From contig NZ_JAIVAM010000002.1 of the NCBI RefSeq assembly GCF_020171845.1, forward strand, positions 1 to 64,000: a stretch of DNA of 64,000 bases. The letters run 5' to 3'. The DNA comes from Cytobacillus kochii. GTDB lineage: Bacteria > Bacillota > Bacilli > Bacillales > Cytobacillaceae. Positions 25,622 to 33,613 of the stretch are shown here, piece after piece. The translations under genes were made by a program, and so were the position numbers. The notes under the pieces were generated by a model that ran no database searches, had not been told where the DNA came from, and worked only from the letters and a program-made list of their open reading frames with translations. Every line of letters begins with the position of its first letter. Position 1 is the stretch's first letter.

Positions 25622-26695
25622 ATGGGTCGAATGTTTTATACTTTGGAAAATCACAAAAGAGATATCGATGTAAAGCAATATGTATACTATATTGGATCCT
25701 ATCATTACAATTGGCACGATGCCATGGAACTGTTAATTGTACTTCAGGGAGAGATTGAAGTTAGCATTAATGGTAGGAATAATATATTGGAAGAAAATGA
25801 TATGATGATTATAAATAGTAACGTAGGGCACGCAACACTTGCTAGAAAACAGAATTCTATTGCAATGGTTATTCATCTCCATCCAATTTATTTTAGTTCC
25901 TATTTTAGTGATTACCATTTACTTGAGTTTAGATGCATAGCAAGTTCTAAAAACCGACATGCTGAACCTTTTAAAAAAATAAGAAGGCTTGCTGTGGAAA
26001 TGATACAATTTATGGGGGGAGACTCACCAACAGAAAAATTGTGCTGCGAAAGTCTTCTTCATGAGCTTACAGCAACTTTAGTCAAATACTTTCCTCCAGA
26101 AGAGATTTCATCGACAGAAATGGCAAGTAATAAAAGAAAAAATGATGCAGTGAATCAAATGATTCGCTATATTGATAAAAATTATAGAAGTAAAATCAGT
26201 CTAGAGGAGCTCTCCAAGGTATTTGGATATAATAAGAGCTATGTTTCCCAGATTGTTAAGCTTAATCTTGGGATCAACTTTTATGAGTATCTGACAAGAA
26301 TAAGGCTTAGGGAAGCTACATATGCCCTATCTAATTTGGAAGAAAAAATATCTGATATTGCTTTATCCTATGGATTTTCCGAAGTGAAATCCTTTAATAC
26401 AGCCTTTAGGAACAGCTTTGGTAAAACCCCCTCAGAGTACAGAAAACAACTTTCAGAAAAAAAGCATTCGCAAAGTCTATTAACGGAAAAAAGGTATCTC
26501 GATGAAGAAGAGTTTAAAGAATTAATAAGAGGTAAGAAAGAAACGGAAATATCATCTGACCTTCTTTATCAGCGTAAAAGACAGGAAGTAAAAGAATTAT
26601 TGAATAAAGAAGATTATCAAAAAATTAAAGAAATACGAAAAGAGCTTGATATTACACTCAAAAAGATAACAAAAATAGAAGAAAAACTTCTTTAA
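25622..26695 (+). CDS. AraC-family regulator with C-terminal extension
   Basis: A 357-residue protein: an N-terminal cupin-like sensor (WHDAMELLIVLQGEIEVSIN), the two-helix-turn-helix AraC domain at about residues 185-285 (SLEELSKVFGYNKSYVSQIV and ISDIALSYGFSEVKSFNTAF), then about 70 more residues, rich in Lys and Glu and predicted to be helical or coiled. Such an extension is unusual for AraC proteins. It sits directly after the ttd genes with its own start and is the likely regulator of the tartrate locus. Confidence 0.85.
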   Translation: MGRMFYTLENHKRDIDVKQYVYYIGSYHYNWHDAMELLIVLQGEIEVSINGRNNILEENDMMIINSNVGHATLARKQNSIAMVIHLHPIYFSSYFSDYHLLEFRCIASSKNRHAEPFKKIRRLAVEMIQFMGGDSPTEKLCCESLLHELTATLVKYFPPEEISSTEMASNKRKNDAVNQMIRYIDKNYRSKISLEELSKVFGYNKSYVSQIVKLNLGINFYEYLTRIRLREATYALSNLEEKISDIALSYGFSEVKSFNTAFRNSFGKTPSEYRKQLSEKKHSQSLLTEKRYLDEEEFKELIRGKKETEISSDLLYQRKRQEVKELLNKEDYQKIKEIRKELDITLKKITKIEEKLL

Positions 26696-26756
26696 TGGTT
26701 AGTTGGAAAGTTGCGTTTAATATTTGGGAAAAGTAATTGAATAGTCGTATTGTTGA

Positions 26757-26799
26757 AAGGAAAAGCGCTCTATTAAGTAGGGGAGGCTTTTCCTTTTTT
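26757..26799 (+). terminator. rho-independent terminator
   Basis: AAGGAAAAGC pairs with GCTTTTCCTT across 19 bases and ends in a T run, after the AraC gene. Confidence 0.85.
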
Positions 26800-26839
26800 G
26801 TATTGATAAAAAGTATTGCATACTTTTATTTATTTGTGT

Positions 26840-26868
26840 ATATTGTATATAAAGTATATATACAATAT
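26840..26868 (+). promoter_or_regulatory. operator-like dyad before the GntR gene
   Basis: ATATTGTATATA and TATATACAATAT form a perfect inverted repeat with a 5-base centre, ending 14 bases before the start codon. It suits autoregulation by the YtrA-type GntR protein encoded next. Confidence 0.65.
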
Positions 26869-26882
26869 GTTGGTGAGGGGTA

Positions 26883-27263
26883 ATGATGCAAATAATCATT
26901 TCTAATCAATCGAAAGAACCGATTTATGAACAAATTTGTGGGCAAGTGAAAACGCAAATACTGAAAGGCGAGCTTGGGGCAGGGCAGGCTTTGCCTTCTA
27001 TGCGGCAGTTAGCGAAGGATCTTGGCATCAGTGTCATTACCACAAAGCGTGCTTATGAAGAGCTTGAAAAGAATGGCTTTATTTATTCTGTAGTTGGAAA
27101 AGGATCCTTCATTTCCGAACAAAATAATGAAATGATGAAAGAACGAAAAATGAAGGTAATCGAAGAACAATTACTGTCTGCCGTGGAAAATAGTAAGGAA
27201 ATAGGCATTCCACTTACTGAATTAATCGAATTACTTTCATTACTATACAGGGAGGAAAATTAA
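26883..27263 (+). CDS. GntR-family regulator, YtrA subfamily
   Basis: A protein of 126 residues: a GntR winged helix (IYEQICGQVKTQILKGELGA, then LPSMRQLAKDLGISVITTKRAYEELEKNGF) and only a short helical tail, the YtrA layout. Such proteins repress neighbouring ABC-transporter operons and respond to cell-envelope agents. Its stop overlaps the ATPase start (TAATG), so it is the first gene of a three-gene operon. GAGGGG precedes the double ATG closely. Confidence 0.9.
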   Translation: MMQIIISNQSKEPIYEQICGQVKTQILKGELGAGQALPSMRQLAKDLGISVITTKRAYEELEKNGFIYSVVGKGSFISEQNNEMMKERKMKVIEEQLLSAVENSKEIGIPLTELIELLSLLYREEN

Positions 27264-28132
27264 TGGAGAATGTAATTGAGTTAAAAGGTGTCCATAAATC
27301 ATTCGGGAGTTTTCAATTAACAGACATGAACCTAACTGTGAAAAAAGGGTTTATTACTGGGTTTATCGGGGGAAATGGGGTAGGGAAATCTACAACAATC
27401 AATTTGATGATGAATTTACTGCAACCGGACAAAGGCGACGTGAAGGTATTTGGACTTGAATATAAACAATTTGAAAAAGAAATCAAACAACGGATTGGCT
27501 TTGTTTTTGATGAGAATGTCTACTATGAACATATTACTCTTGCTCAATTACGCAAACTTCTGCGCCCTGCTTATCGTAATTGGGATGATGCATTGTTTAA
27601 TGAATATGTAAGAAAATTTGAGCTACCATTAAAGAAAAAAATTAAGACATTCTCCAAAGGCATGTTAATGAAGACTTCTTTAACAGTTGCATTGTCGCAT
27701 CATGCTGAACTGATTATTATGGATGAACCGACATCTGGCTTAGACCCAGTTTTTCGGCGAGAATTATTAGATATTTTACAAGAAATTATGGAAGATGGGA
27801 CGAAGACGATCTTTTTCTCTACTCATATTACTTCGGATTTAGATAGAATAGCAGATTATATTACTTTCATTCATAATGGTAAACATATTTTCACAAAAGA
27901 AGCTTATCGCATTGAAGAAGATTACGCTATTGTTAAGGGTAGCATCGAGTTATTAGATCGCGATACGGAAAAAGAGTTCATTGGCCTCCGCAAATCCTCA
28001 TCGGGTTTTGAAGGATTAACAGCGAACAAAAGAAGAGTACATGACGTATTTGGTGATTTAGTCGTCACTGAAAAGCCAACAATTGAAGATTTAATGTTTT
28101 ATACGAAAAAGGGGGAAGAGAGGTATGTTTAA
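27263..28132 (+). CDS. ABC transporter ATP-binding protein
   Basis: A protein of 289 residues with Walker A GGNGVGKST, a degenerate signature (FSKGMLMKTSLTVAL) typical of the YtrB/BcrA-like group, Walker B LIIMDEPTSGLD and switch His in FFSTHITSD. It works with the ABC-2 type membrane protein encoded next, which starts inside its last codons. The pair is probably an exporter or sensor for an envelope-active compound under the GntR repressor. Confidence 0.9.
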   Translation: MENVIELKGVHKSFGSFQLTDMNLTVKKGFITGFIGGNGVGKSTTINLMMNLLQPDKGDVKVFGLEYKQFEKEIKQRIGFVFDENVYYEHITLAQLRKLLRPAYRNWDDALFNEYVRKFELPLKKKIKTFSKGMLMKTSLTVALSHHAELIIMDEPTSGLDPVFRRELLDILQEIMEDGTKTIFFSTHITSDLDRIADYITFIHNGKHIFTKEAYRIEEDYAIVKGSIELLDRDTEKEFIGLRKSSSGFEGLTANKRRVHDVFGDLVVTEKPTIEDLMFYTKKGEERYV

Positions 28133-28730
28133 CTTGCTAAAAAAAGATTTTATCTTACAAAAGAACACGATGATTTTCTTGCTACCAATTTTTATCTTAT
28201 TCTTAACCCAAAATTCTTCTAGCATATGGAATGCGCTCATTTTTAGTATTGCCTTGGCGATGAATGCATTTGCCATTGATGAAAAACCGGAGATTAACAA
28301 AATGCTCAATGCATTACCTTATACAAGAAAAGAAATCGTAAGCTCAAAATATTTTGGTACACTTTTATACACCGCGTTAGTCGTTCTGGTAGTATTTGTT
28401 TGGAATATTTCAATTCATGCGACGCTTACAAGCTGGAAAGAGGCATTACTTATTTTTGGTCTTGTAATGTTGGCTATCTCTTTCCTATTTCCGTTTTCTT
28501 ATCAATTTAAGAGTCAATATTTATTAATTGGTACACTAGGGTTATTTGGGGTAACTATGGTAGTAGCGAGGATTTTCGACTTGAATATGGCTGGGACTTT
28601 AATGTCTACTTTTGAGTATATGGTTTCATTAAATGGTAATGAAATACTGCTCCTCGCTGTATTAGTGAGTTTCGTTTATTTGATTTCTTGGGCTGTCTCA
28701 TTGACTATTTATAGTCGTAAAGTATTCTAA
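28125..28730 (+). CDS. ABC-2 type membrane permease
   Basis: A protein of 201 residues with six hydrophobic segments and the motif KPEINKMLNALPYTRKEIVSSKY, typical of ABC-2 permeases paired with YtrB-like ATPases. It overlaps the ATPase gene by 8 bases and ends the operon. Substrate unknown. Confidence 0.85.
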   Translation: MFNLLKKDFILQKNTMIFLLPIFILFLTQNSSSIWNALIFSIALAMNAFAIDEKPEINKMLNALPYTRKEIVSSKYFGTLLYTALVVLVVFVWNISIHATLTSWKEALLIFGLVMLAISFLFPFSYQFKSQYLLIGTLGLFGVTMVVARIFDLNMAGTLMSTFEYMVSLNGNEILLLAVLVSFVYLISWAVSLTIYSRKVF

Positions 28731-28752
28731 CTCATAATGGGGTGTTCGGAAG

Positions 28753-29574
28753 ATGACAAAAGAGTATCTTTATAAACAACCGAAGACGATTCTTAATAAA
28801 GGAACTGGCTATCTTTCAGGCTACACACATACTCTGAATCCTTATACGGGCTGTACATTTGGCTGTGCATATTGTTATGTAAGGCAAATGCCTGTTTCCC
28901 TTTTTCGAAAAGGAGAATGGGGTGAGTGGGTCGATGTAAAAAAGGAAGCTGCTCTGTTGTTAGACAAAGAATTGAACAGGGAAAAGAAGAAAGGAACCGT
29001 CACAATCTTCATGTCTTCCAGTACGGATCCTTATCAACCGGTGGAGTATAAGGAAGAAGTCACAAGGTCACTTTTAGAAGTATTTGTTAGCAATCCAGCA
29101 GATTTTCTCCTTATTCAAACACGAAGCCCGCTTGTTACAAGGGATATTGATTTACTAAAGAAATTAGGAAACAGTGTTCGAGTCAGTATGACGATTGAGA
29201 CCGATGATGAGGAAATACGTAAGCGGTTTGCAAACGAAGCACCGCCTATTCAGGCGAGAATGAATGCCTTAAAAAAACTAGCAGATGCCAATATCCCCAC
29301 ACAAGTAGCAGTTGCCCCCATACTGCCTAGCAGTGAGGAATTTCCCACAAAATTAAAAGAATATGTTGATCGTGTATGTATCGATGATTATTTTATGGGT
29401 GATGGCAGTGGTGGAAAACGGACAAGTCGTTTAGGGATTGAAAAGAAGTATCACGCATTAGGATTGGAAAAATGGTATCAACCGTCTGTTATCACTTGCG
29501 TAGAGAAAAGATTTAAAAAAGTTTTCCCACCAGAACAAATCTACATCAGTCAAGCAGGATTTGCCCCCTCATAA
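28753..29574 (+). CDS. radical SAM protein (SPL/Rv2578c-like)
   Basis: A protein of 273 residues with the CxxxCxYC iron-sulfur motif at C34, C38 and C41 (CTFGCAYCYVR), followed by TIFMSSSTDPYQPVE and SVRVSMTIETDDEEIRKRF, the pattern of spore-photoproduct-lyase-related radical SAM proteins of unknown substrate. GGGGTG lies 9 bases before the ATG. It starts 22 bases after the ABC permease but is probably functionally independent. Confidence 0.85.
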   Translation: MTKEYLYKQPKTILNKGTGYLSGYTHTLNPYTGCTFGCAYCYVRQMPVSLFRKGEWGEWVDVKKEAALLLDKELNREKKKGTVTIFMSSSTDPYQPVEYKEEVTRSLLEVFVSNPADFLLIQTRSPLVTRDIDLLKKLGNSVRVSMTIETDDEEIRKRFANEAPPIQARMNALKKLADANIPTQVAVAPILPSSEEFPTKLKEYVDRVCIDDYFMGDGSGGKRTSRLGIEKKYHALGLEKWYQPSVITCVEKRFKKVFPPEQIYISQAGFAPS

Positions 29575-29621
29575 CTATAAACATATATAGAGGTACACTT
29601 TAAAGATGGAGGTTAGTGATT

Positions 29622-30212
29622 GTGAGTTTACAATTAATAAAGGCAGCTAGAGAGGGAGATAAAGATCATTTATTAACATTGTTAAATATCGGGGCGAATA
29701 TAAATGCACAAGATGACGAGGGGAATACAGCCGTTATGGCAGCGACCCAACAAAATCAAATGGAAATTGTGCAAGTGCTAATAGCGCATGGTGCAGATAT
29801 CAATATTCGAAATAAACGATTAGATAATGTGCTTTTATACGCAGGTGCTGAAGGACTCCTTGAAATTGTTCAATTAGCTATCCAAGCAGGAGCCGATACA
29901 ACAATCACCAATCGCTACGGTGGCATTGCCATTATTCCGGCATGTGAACGGGGGCATATTGAAGTTGTAAAGGAACTGCTCACACATTCTGATACGAATG
30001 TGAACCATATCAATGATTTGCACTGGACAGCATTACTCGAGGCCATCATTTTAAGTGATGGTGGCAAAACACATCAAGAAATTGTTCAATTGCTCATTGA
30101 TCATGGAGCAGACATTACGATTACAGACAAAGATGGAGTAACACCTTTGCAACATGCGAGGGATAGAGGGTATCGAGAGATGATTGAGATATTGGAAAAG
30201 GTGAAAAAGTAA
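29622..30212 (+). CDS. ankyrin-repeat protein
   Basis: A protein of about 196 residues made of five or six ankyrin repeats, for example GANINAQDDEGNTAVMAATQ, HGADINIRNKRLDNVLLYAG and HGADITITDKDGVTPLQHAR. No signal peptide, so it is cytosolic and probably binds another protein. GGAGG lies 9 bases before the GTG at 29622; an earlier GTG at 29616 is too close. A strong terminator follows. Confidence 0.9.
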   Translation: MSLQLIKAAREGDKDHLLTLLNIGANINAQDDEGNTAVMAATQQNQMEIVQVLIAHGADINIRNKRLDNVLLYAGAEGLLEIVQLAIQAGADTTITNRYGGIAIIPACERGHIEVVKELLTHSDTNVNHINDLHWTALLEAIILSDGGKTHQEIVQLLIDHGADITITDKDGVTPLQHARDRGYREMIEILEKVKK

Positions 30213-30261
30213 GTTAGTCAATTACTCTCTTAAAATTGTAGATAATATAAAATAAAACGAT

Positions 30262-30300
30262 AAGCTGACTCCTCAAAAGGTGTCAGTTTTATTTGTTTTT
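30262..30300. terminator. rho-independent terminator
   Basis: CTGAC-T-CCT pairs with AGG-T-GTCAG, extended by AAG/TTT, and is followed by a T-rich run. It may also serve the small minus-strand frame beside it. Confidence 0.85.
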
Positions 30301-30324
30301 TCCTGCGAAAGGATATTTTTATGG

Positions 30325-30438
30325 TCAATGGGGATGATGATGAGGCGATCTTAGTCTTAGCCAATAGACAAGCTTATCTAATAAGTCATCTGCATTTTTG
30401 ACCTCATCAATGGTTACTTTCACATGTGCAACCATCAT
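30325..30438 (-). CDS. possible 37-residue protein with His-rich tail
   Basis: ATG at 30438 opens MMVAHVKVTIDEVKNADDLL and on, ending in SPHHHPH. The N-terminal part looks like a folded amphipathic segment, and the C-terminal histidines could bind metal. Only a weak GGGA lies upstream, so this is uncertain. Apart from it and the promoter below I see nothing in 30440-30900. Confidence 0.3.
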   Translation of the reverse strand: MMVAHVKVTIDEVKNADDLLDKLVYWLRLRSPHHHPH

Positions 30439-30905
30439 TTATTCCCAAGTTAAACTCTCTTTCATGATGGATAGAGGAAGAAATCACTGGGGTTTTTTAT
30501 TTATTAGGTCATTAGAAAAGGCAGAGAATTGATGGAAATAGCCCCGGTGATCTTTGGCTCGATTGTTGAGTCTTCACTTTCTAATATAGAGAAGATATAC
30601 AATGATAGATAGGAAGAGATGATGATCCATGGGCATCATCGTCCTTACCATCTTTTCAAAGGTGATGAACAGACATATCCTTAATCCGAGTTTCTTAGGG
30701 GATAGTTTTAGTTTAACTGCCACGTACGTTGTATTGACGACTGATAACGGAAAGAGGGATGTATTAAGTAATCATGCTCCTTATAATAACCAAGCTTTTT
30801 CATTGTCGTATGAGAACCTTCAAATACCTTATGATACTTGATTCTAGAGAATTTCCTTGGAATCGAATCGCAAAATAAAAAGTATTCACCTCTCACAGCC
30901 CAAAC

Positions 30906-30914
30906 CATATACTA
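30906..30914 (+). promoter_or_regulatory. sigma-K-like -10 element
   Basis: CATATACTA matches the CATANNNTA -10 of mother-cell sigma-K promoters, 27-36 bases before the cupin start candidates. The neighbouring exosporium-type gene makes late sporulation expression plausible. Confidence 0.4.
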
Positions 30915-30940
30915 AAGCGAATGAGATCTAAGGAAGGCGA

Positions 30941-31597
30941 GTGAATGGTATGGCTGTATCATATATAGATTATCAATCACCTAATAACCAATATATGTAT
31001 GACTTACGAAATAACCAACTTTTCAAAAGGGACAACCAAAACTATATTAATGCTTTAGGGAGGGATCAGCTAAACACGCTTGGGAATGTGTCAATGTTAG
31101 ATATTTTTCTTAGTAAAGAGAAATATGTAGAACCTCATATTCATCAAAATGCTTCAGAACTGGTCTATTGTGTGAGTGGTTCTGCGGTCGTTTCCTTTAT
31201 TAATCCCTTTACAAATGAGTTGAAAAATATACCAATTAAACCAGGACAAGTAGCAAATGTCCCTCAAGGTTTTTGGCATTATGAGGTAGCGACCGATGAT
31301 AACACGCATTTATTAGCTATTTTTGATGCTCCTTATCCACAAGCTATTTATGGCTCAGATATATTGCGATTAACTCCAAGTAAAGTGATGTCTGATAACT
31401 ATTGTCTTGATCAGGATAAATGGGAAGAAGCGATTTCACCTATTACTAACACAGTAATCATTGGCCCATCGGCGGATTGTCAACGACAAACAACCCAACA
31501 TCAAAATCCCCATCAACACTATTACCAACCTAATTCTCAAACTCAACATACTCAACAAAAACAATTTCACCCTATTCAGTATCAACCATATGATTGA
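30941..31597 (+). CDS. cupin-domain protein, probably spore-associated
   Basis: About 215-218 residues. The cupin barrel is at about residues 55-130, with metal ligands in EPHIHQNASELVYCVSG and GFWHYEVATDD. The last 45 residues are Gln/His/Pro/Tyr-rich low complexity (HQNPHQHYYQPNSQTQHTQQ), common in coat and exosporium proteins. The start is GTG 30941 or ATG 30950. The sigma-K-like element and the adjoining collagen-like gene support a role on the spore surface, but any enzyme activity is unknown. Confidence 0.75.
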   Translation: MNGMAVSYIDYQSPNNQYMYDLRNNQLFKRDNQNYINALGRDQLNTLGNVSMLDIFLSKEKYVEPHIHQNASELVYCVSGSAVVSFINPFTNELKNIPIKPGQVANVPQGFWHYEVATDDNTHLLAIFDAPYPQAIYGSDILRLTPSKVMSDNYCLDQDKWEEAISPITNTVIIGPSADCQRQTTQHQNPHQHYYQPNSQTQHTQQKQFHPIQYQPYD

Positions 31598-31610
31598 AGC
31601 TTTTAGAATT

Positions 31611-31638
31611 AGCTGCCTGCTGAGGCAGCTTTTTTTAT
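31611..31638 (+). terminator. rho-independent terminator
   Basis: AGCTGCCT pairs with AGGCAGCT around GCTG and is followed by seven T. Confidence 0.93.
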
Positions 31639-31741
31639 TGTGGATTGATATGACAAAGTATTAGCTATAGGCAAGAATACAATCAAAAGGAAGTTGTACA
31701 AATAACATAATTATATAGATTAAAAAAAGGGAGGTTTCATC

Positions 31742-33001
31742 GTGTTAGTTAGTAGAGAGAAAAAGAAATATTGTCGTAAATGTAATAAAAGATACTACTC
31801 CCATTGTGATAAATGTAATATATGTTGTCCTGGGGCAATCATCATCGGTATAACTGGTATAACTGGTGTAACAGGTCCCACAGGTCCAGTTGGGATTGGG
31901 GTGACTGGTATGACTGGTGTAACGGGTCCTCCCGGTCCAGTGGGAATTGGGGTGACCGGTATGACTGGTGTAACGGGTGCAACCGGTCCAGTTGGAATAG
32001 GAGTCACCGGTTTAACGGGATCAACCGGTCCAACAGGCCCCACTGGTCCGACAGGAATAGGAGTCACCGGTCCAACTGGACCATCAGGAGGACCACCAGG
32101 GCCAACAGGAGTCACAGGTCCCACTGGTCCATTCGGTGGTCCAACAGGCCCTACTGGTCCAACCGGTCCAGCAGGAGGACCTCCGGGACCAACAGGAGCA
32201 ACCGGACCGATTGGTCCCACAGGACAAACGGGTCCGACCGGTCCGACAGGAATAGGAATTACAGGCCCCACAGGACCATCAGGCGGCCCTGCTGGTCCAA
32301 CAGGAGTAACGGGTCCGACCGGTCCAGCAGGAGGCCCAACCGGTCCGACTGGCCCAACCGGTCCAGCAGGCGGTCCACCAGGTCCGACAGGAGCAACTGG
32401 TCCCATAGGTCCAACGGGTCCGACTGGTCCAACTGGTCCAACTGGCCCCACAGGAATAGGTATACAAGGTCCGACGGGGGCCACCGGTCCAAGTGGTGGA
32501 GGTGGTGGAAACTTCCTTCAAACATTAACAATGGGTAGTATCAATGCAGAATTACCATTTAACGCAGGTGGAGGGAATTTTCAGGCAGTAGGTGCATTAG
32601 TATTTAATCAAACAGAGCAAACGGTATCAGAACTTTCGTGTTACATTGTTCAAGATGGCAACGTAACAGGTGATTTTCAAATGGCTATTTTAAGTCCTGT
32701 AGGCAATAATAACGCAACAGTAATTGCGGTCACACCTCTTGTTAATACAATCACACCAGGAGTATTTAACTTACCACTTGTTTCACCAGTCACATTACTA
32801 GCAGAAGAACAATATTATTTAGCTGTATATAATCAAGTAAATGGATGTAATATTGGTGCAGAAACGGCCGGTTATGCTAGTACACAAGATGCCCCTTCAA
32901 TTAATTTTAGAGCACAAAATTTACAAGGGTTTTTTATTGGTCAAAACATCAATACAAGTGATGTTAGTCTACAACTATCACCATGGGTTGCAGCTCAATA
33001 A
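31742..33001 (+). CDS. collagen-like exosporium-type glycoprotein
   Basis: A 419-residue protein starting with GTG and GGGAGG 7 bases before it. Residues 1-35 are basic and cysteine-rich ([20 protein letters not shown]), then about 215 residues of Gly-X-Y, mostly GPT/GVT/GIG, then a 160-residue globular C-terminal domain ([20 protein letters not shown] to [10 protein letters not shown]), probably the trimerisation head as in BclA-like spore filaments. Threonines in the Y position are likely glycosylated. The usual BclA exosporium-targeting leader is missing and the cysteine cluster takes its place. A 65-residue unit of the collagen region is duplicated. A terminator follows. Confidence 0.88.
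   Translation: MLVSREKKKYCRKCNKRYYSHCDKCNICCPGAIIIGITGITGVTGPTGPVGIGVTGMTGVTGPPGPVGIGVTGMTGVTGATGPVGIGVTGLTGSTGPTGPTGPTGIGVTGPTGPSGGPPGPTGVTGPTGPFGGPTGPTGPTGPAGGPPGPTGATGPIGPTGQTGPTGPTGIGITGPTGPSGGPAGPTGVTGPTGPAGGPTGPTGPTGPAGGPPGPTGATGPIGPTGPTGPTGPTGPTGIGIQGPTGATGPSGGGGGNFLQTLTMGSINAELPFNAGGGNFQAVGALVFNQTEQTVSELSCYIVQDGNVTGDFQMAILSPVGNNNATVIAVTPLVNTITPGVFNLPLVSPVTLLAEEQYYLAVYNQVNGCNIGAETAGYASTQDAPSINFRAQNLQGFFIGQNINTSDVSLQLSPWVAAQ
32054..32443 (+). repeat. 195-bp tandem duplication inside the collagen region
   Basis: The segment starting at 32054 (GGAATAGGAGTCACC) recurs in diverged form from 32249 (GGAATAGGAATTACA), exactly 195 bases or 65 codons later, preserving [31 protein letters not shown] and so on. 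Confidence 0.75.
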
Positions 33002-33038
33002 AGAAATGATGAATGAAACAATTATATGCTATGAATTC

Positions 33039-33075
33039 AAAGAACAAAGCTAAGATAGTCTTTGTTCTTTTTTTA
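33039..33075 (+). terminator. rho-independent terminator
   Basis: AAAGAACAAAG pairs with CTTTGTTCTTT around an 10-base loop and ends in a T run. The AT-rich DNA to 33380 shows no further feature. Confidence 0.92.
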
Positions 33076-33398
33076 ATGGTAGTTTGTTATTTTCTTAATT
33101 ACCATCTCATCTAAGGGTTACAGCTCAACTTGTATGCCCATATAGAACTTCTTTTCTTACTTAATATATAAGACAAGCAATCCCTTATACTTTACACGGC
33201 ACCGATACCAATTTAACACTCAAAAGTTAGGTATATTACATTATTTTATAATTAATTGAGTAGAAGTAGGAAAAAAACTATGGTTTATTTGTAAAAAAAT
33301 ACAAAAAAAGTAAATGGTGATATATAATATGGTTATCTGAAAAACCTTCTAAAGAGAGAATGATAAAGGAAAGAAATACAAATGGAGGTGTATTGTTA

Positions 33399-33605
33399 AT
33401 GGAGAATATCATACCCATTGCGATTATATTCCTTGTATTTGGTATTAGTTTATGTATGGTATATTGGGGAATTTCGCAGCTTTATCGGTTGTTTTTTCAA
33501 CCAAAAGTACAAGATCAGCAGAAATTGCTGATGGAGATAGCAGAGCTAAAAGAAATGGTTCGTTCAATTGAAAGAGAAATGAAGCAACAAAATATCGAAA
33601 AGTAG
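33399..33605 (+). CDS. small membrane protein
   Basis: Sixty-eight residues from the ATG at 33399, with GGAGG 10 bases upstream. One hydrophobic N-terminal helix (IIPIAIIFLVFGISLCMVYW), then a charged helical tail that may form a coiled coil (LLMEIAELKEMVRSIEREMK). Function unknown. The BAAT-type gene follows after 8 bases, so co-transcription is likely. Confidence 0.65.
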   Translation: MENIIPIAIIFLVFGISLCMVYWGISQLYRLFFQPKVQDQQKLLMEIAELKEMVRSIEREMKQQNIEK

Positions 33606-33613
33606 GTTAAGAG

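Noticed and set aside
30629-30841. 70-codon plus-strand frame
   Set aside because: Weak start context, mixed composition and no recognisable domain; the sigma-K-like promoter of the next gene lies just behind it.
31795-32538. Long open frames on both strands overlapping the collagen-like gene
   Set aside because: They mirror the Gly-Pro-Thr codon repeats of the real gene and give Pro/Gly/Val or Ser/Arg/Trp low-complexity sequence without their own ribosome binding sites.
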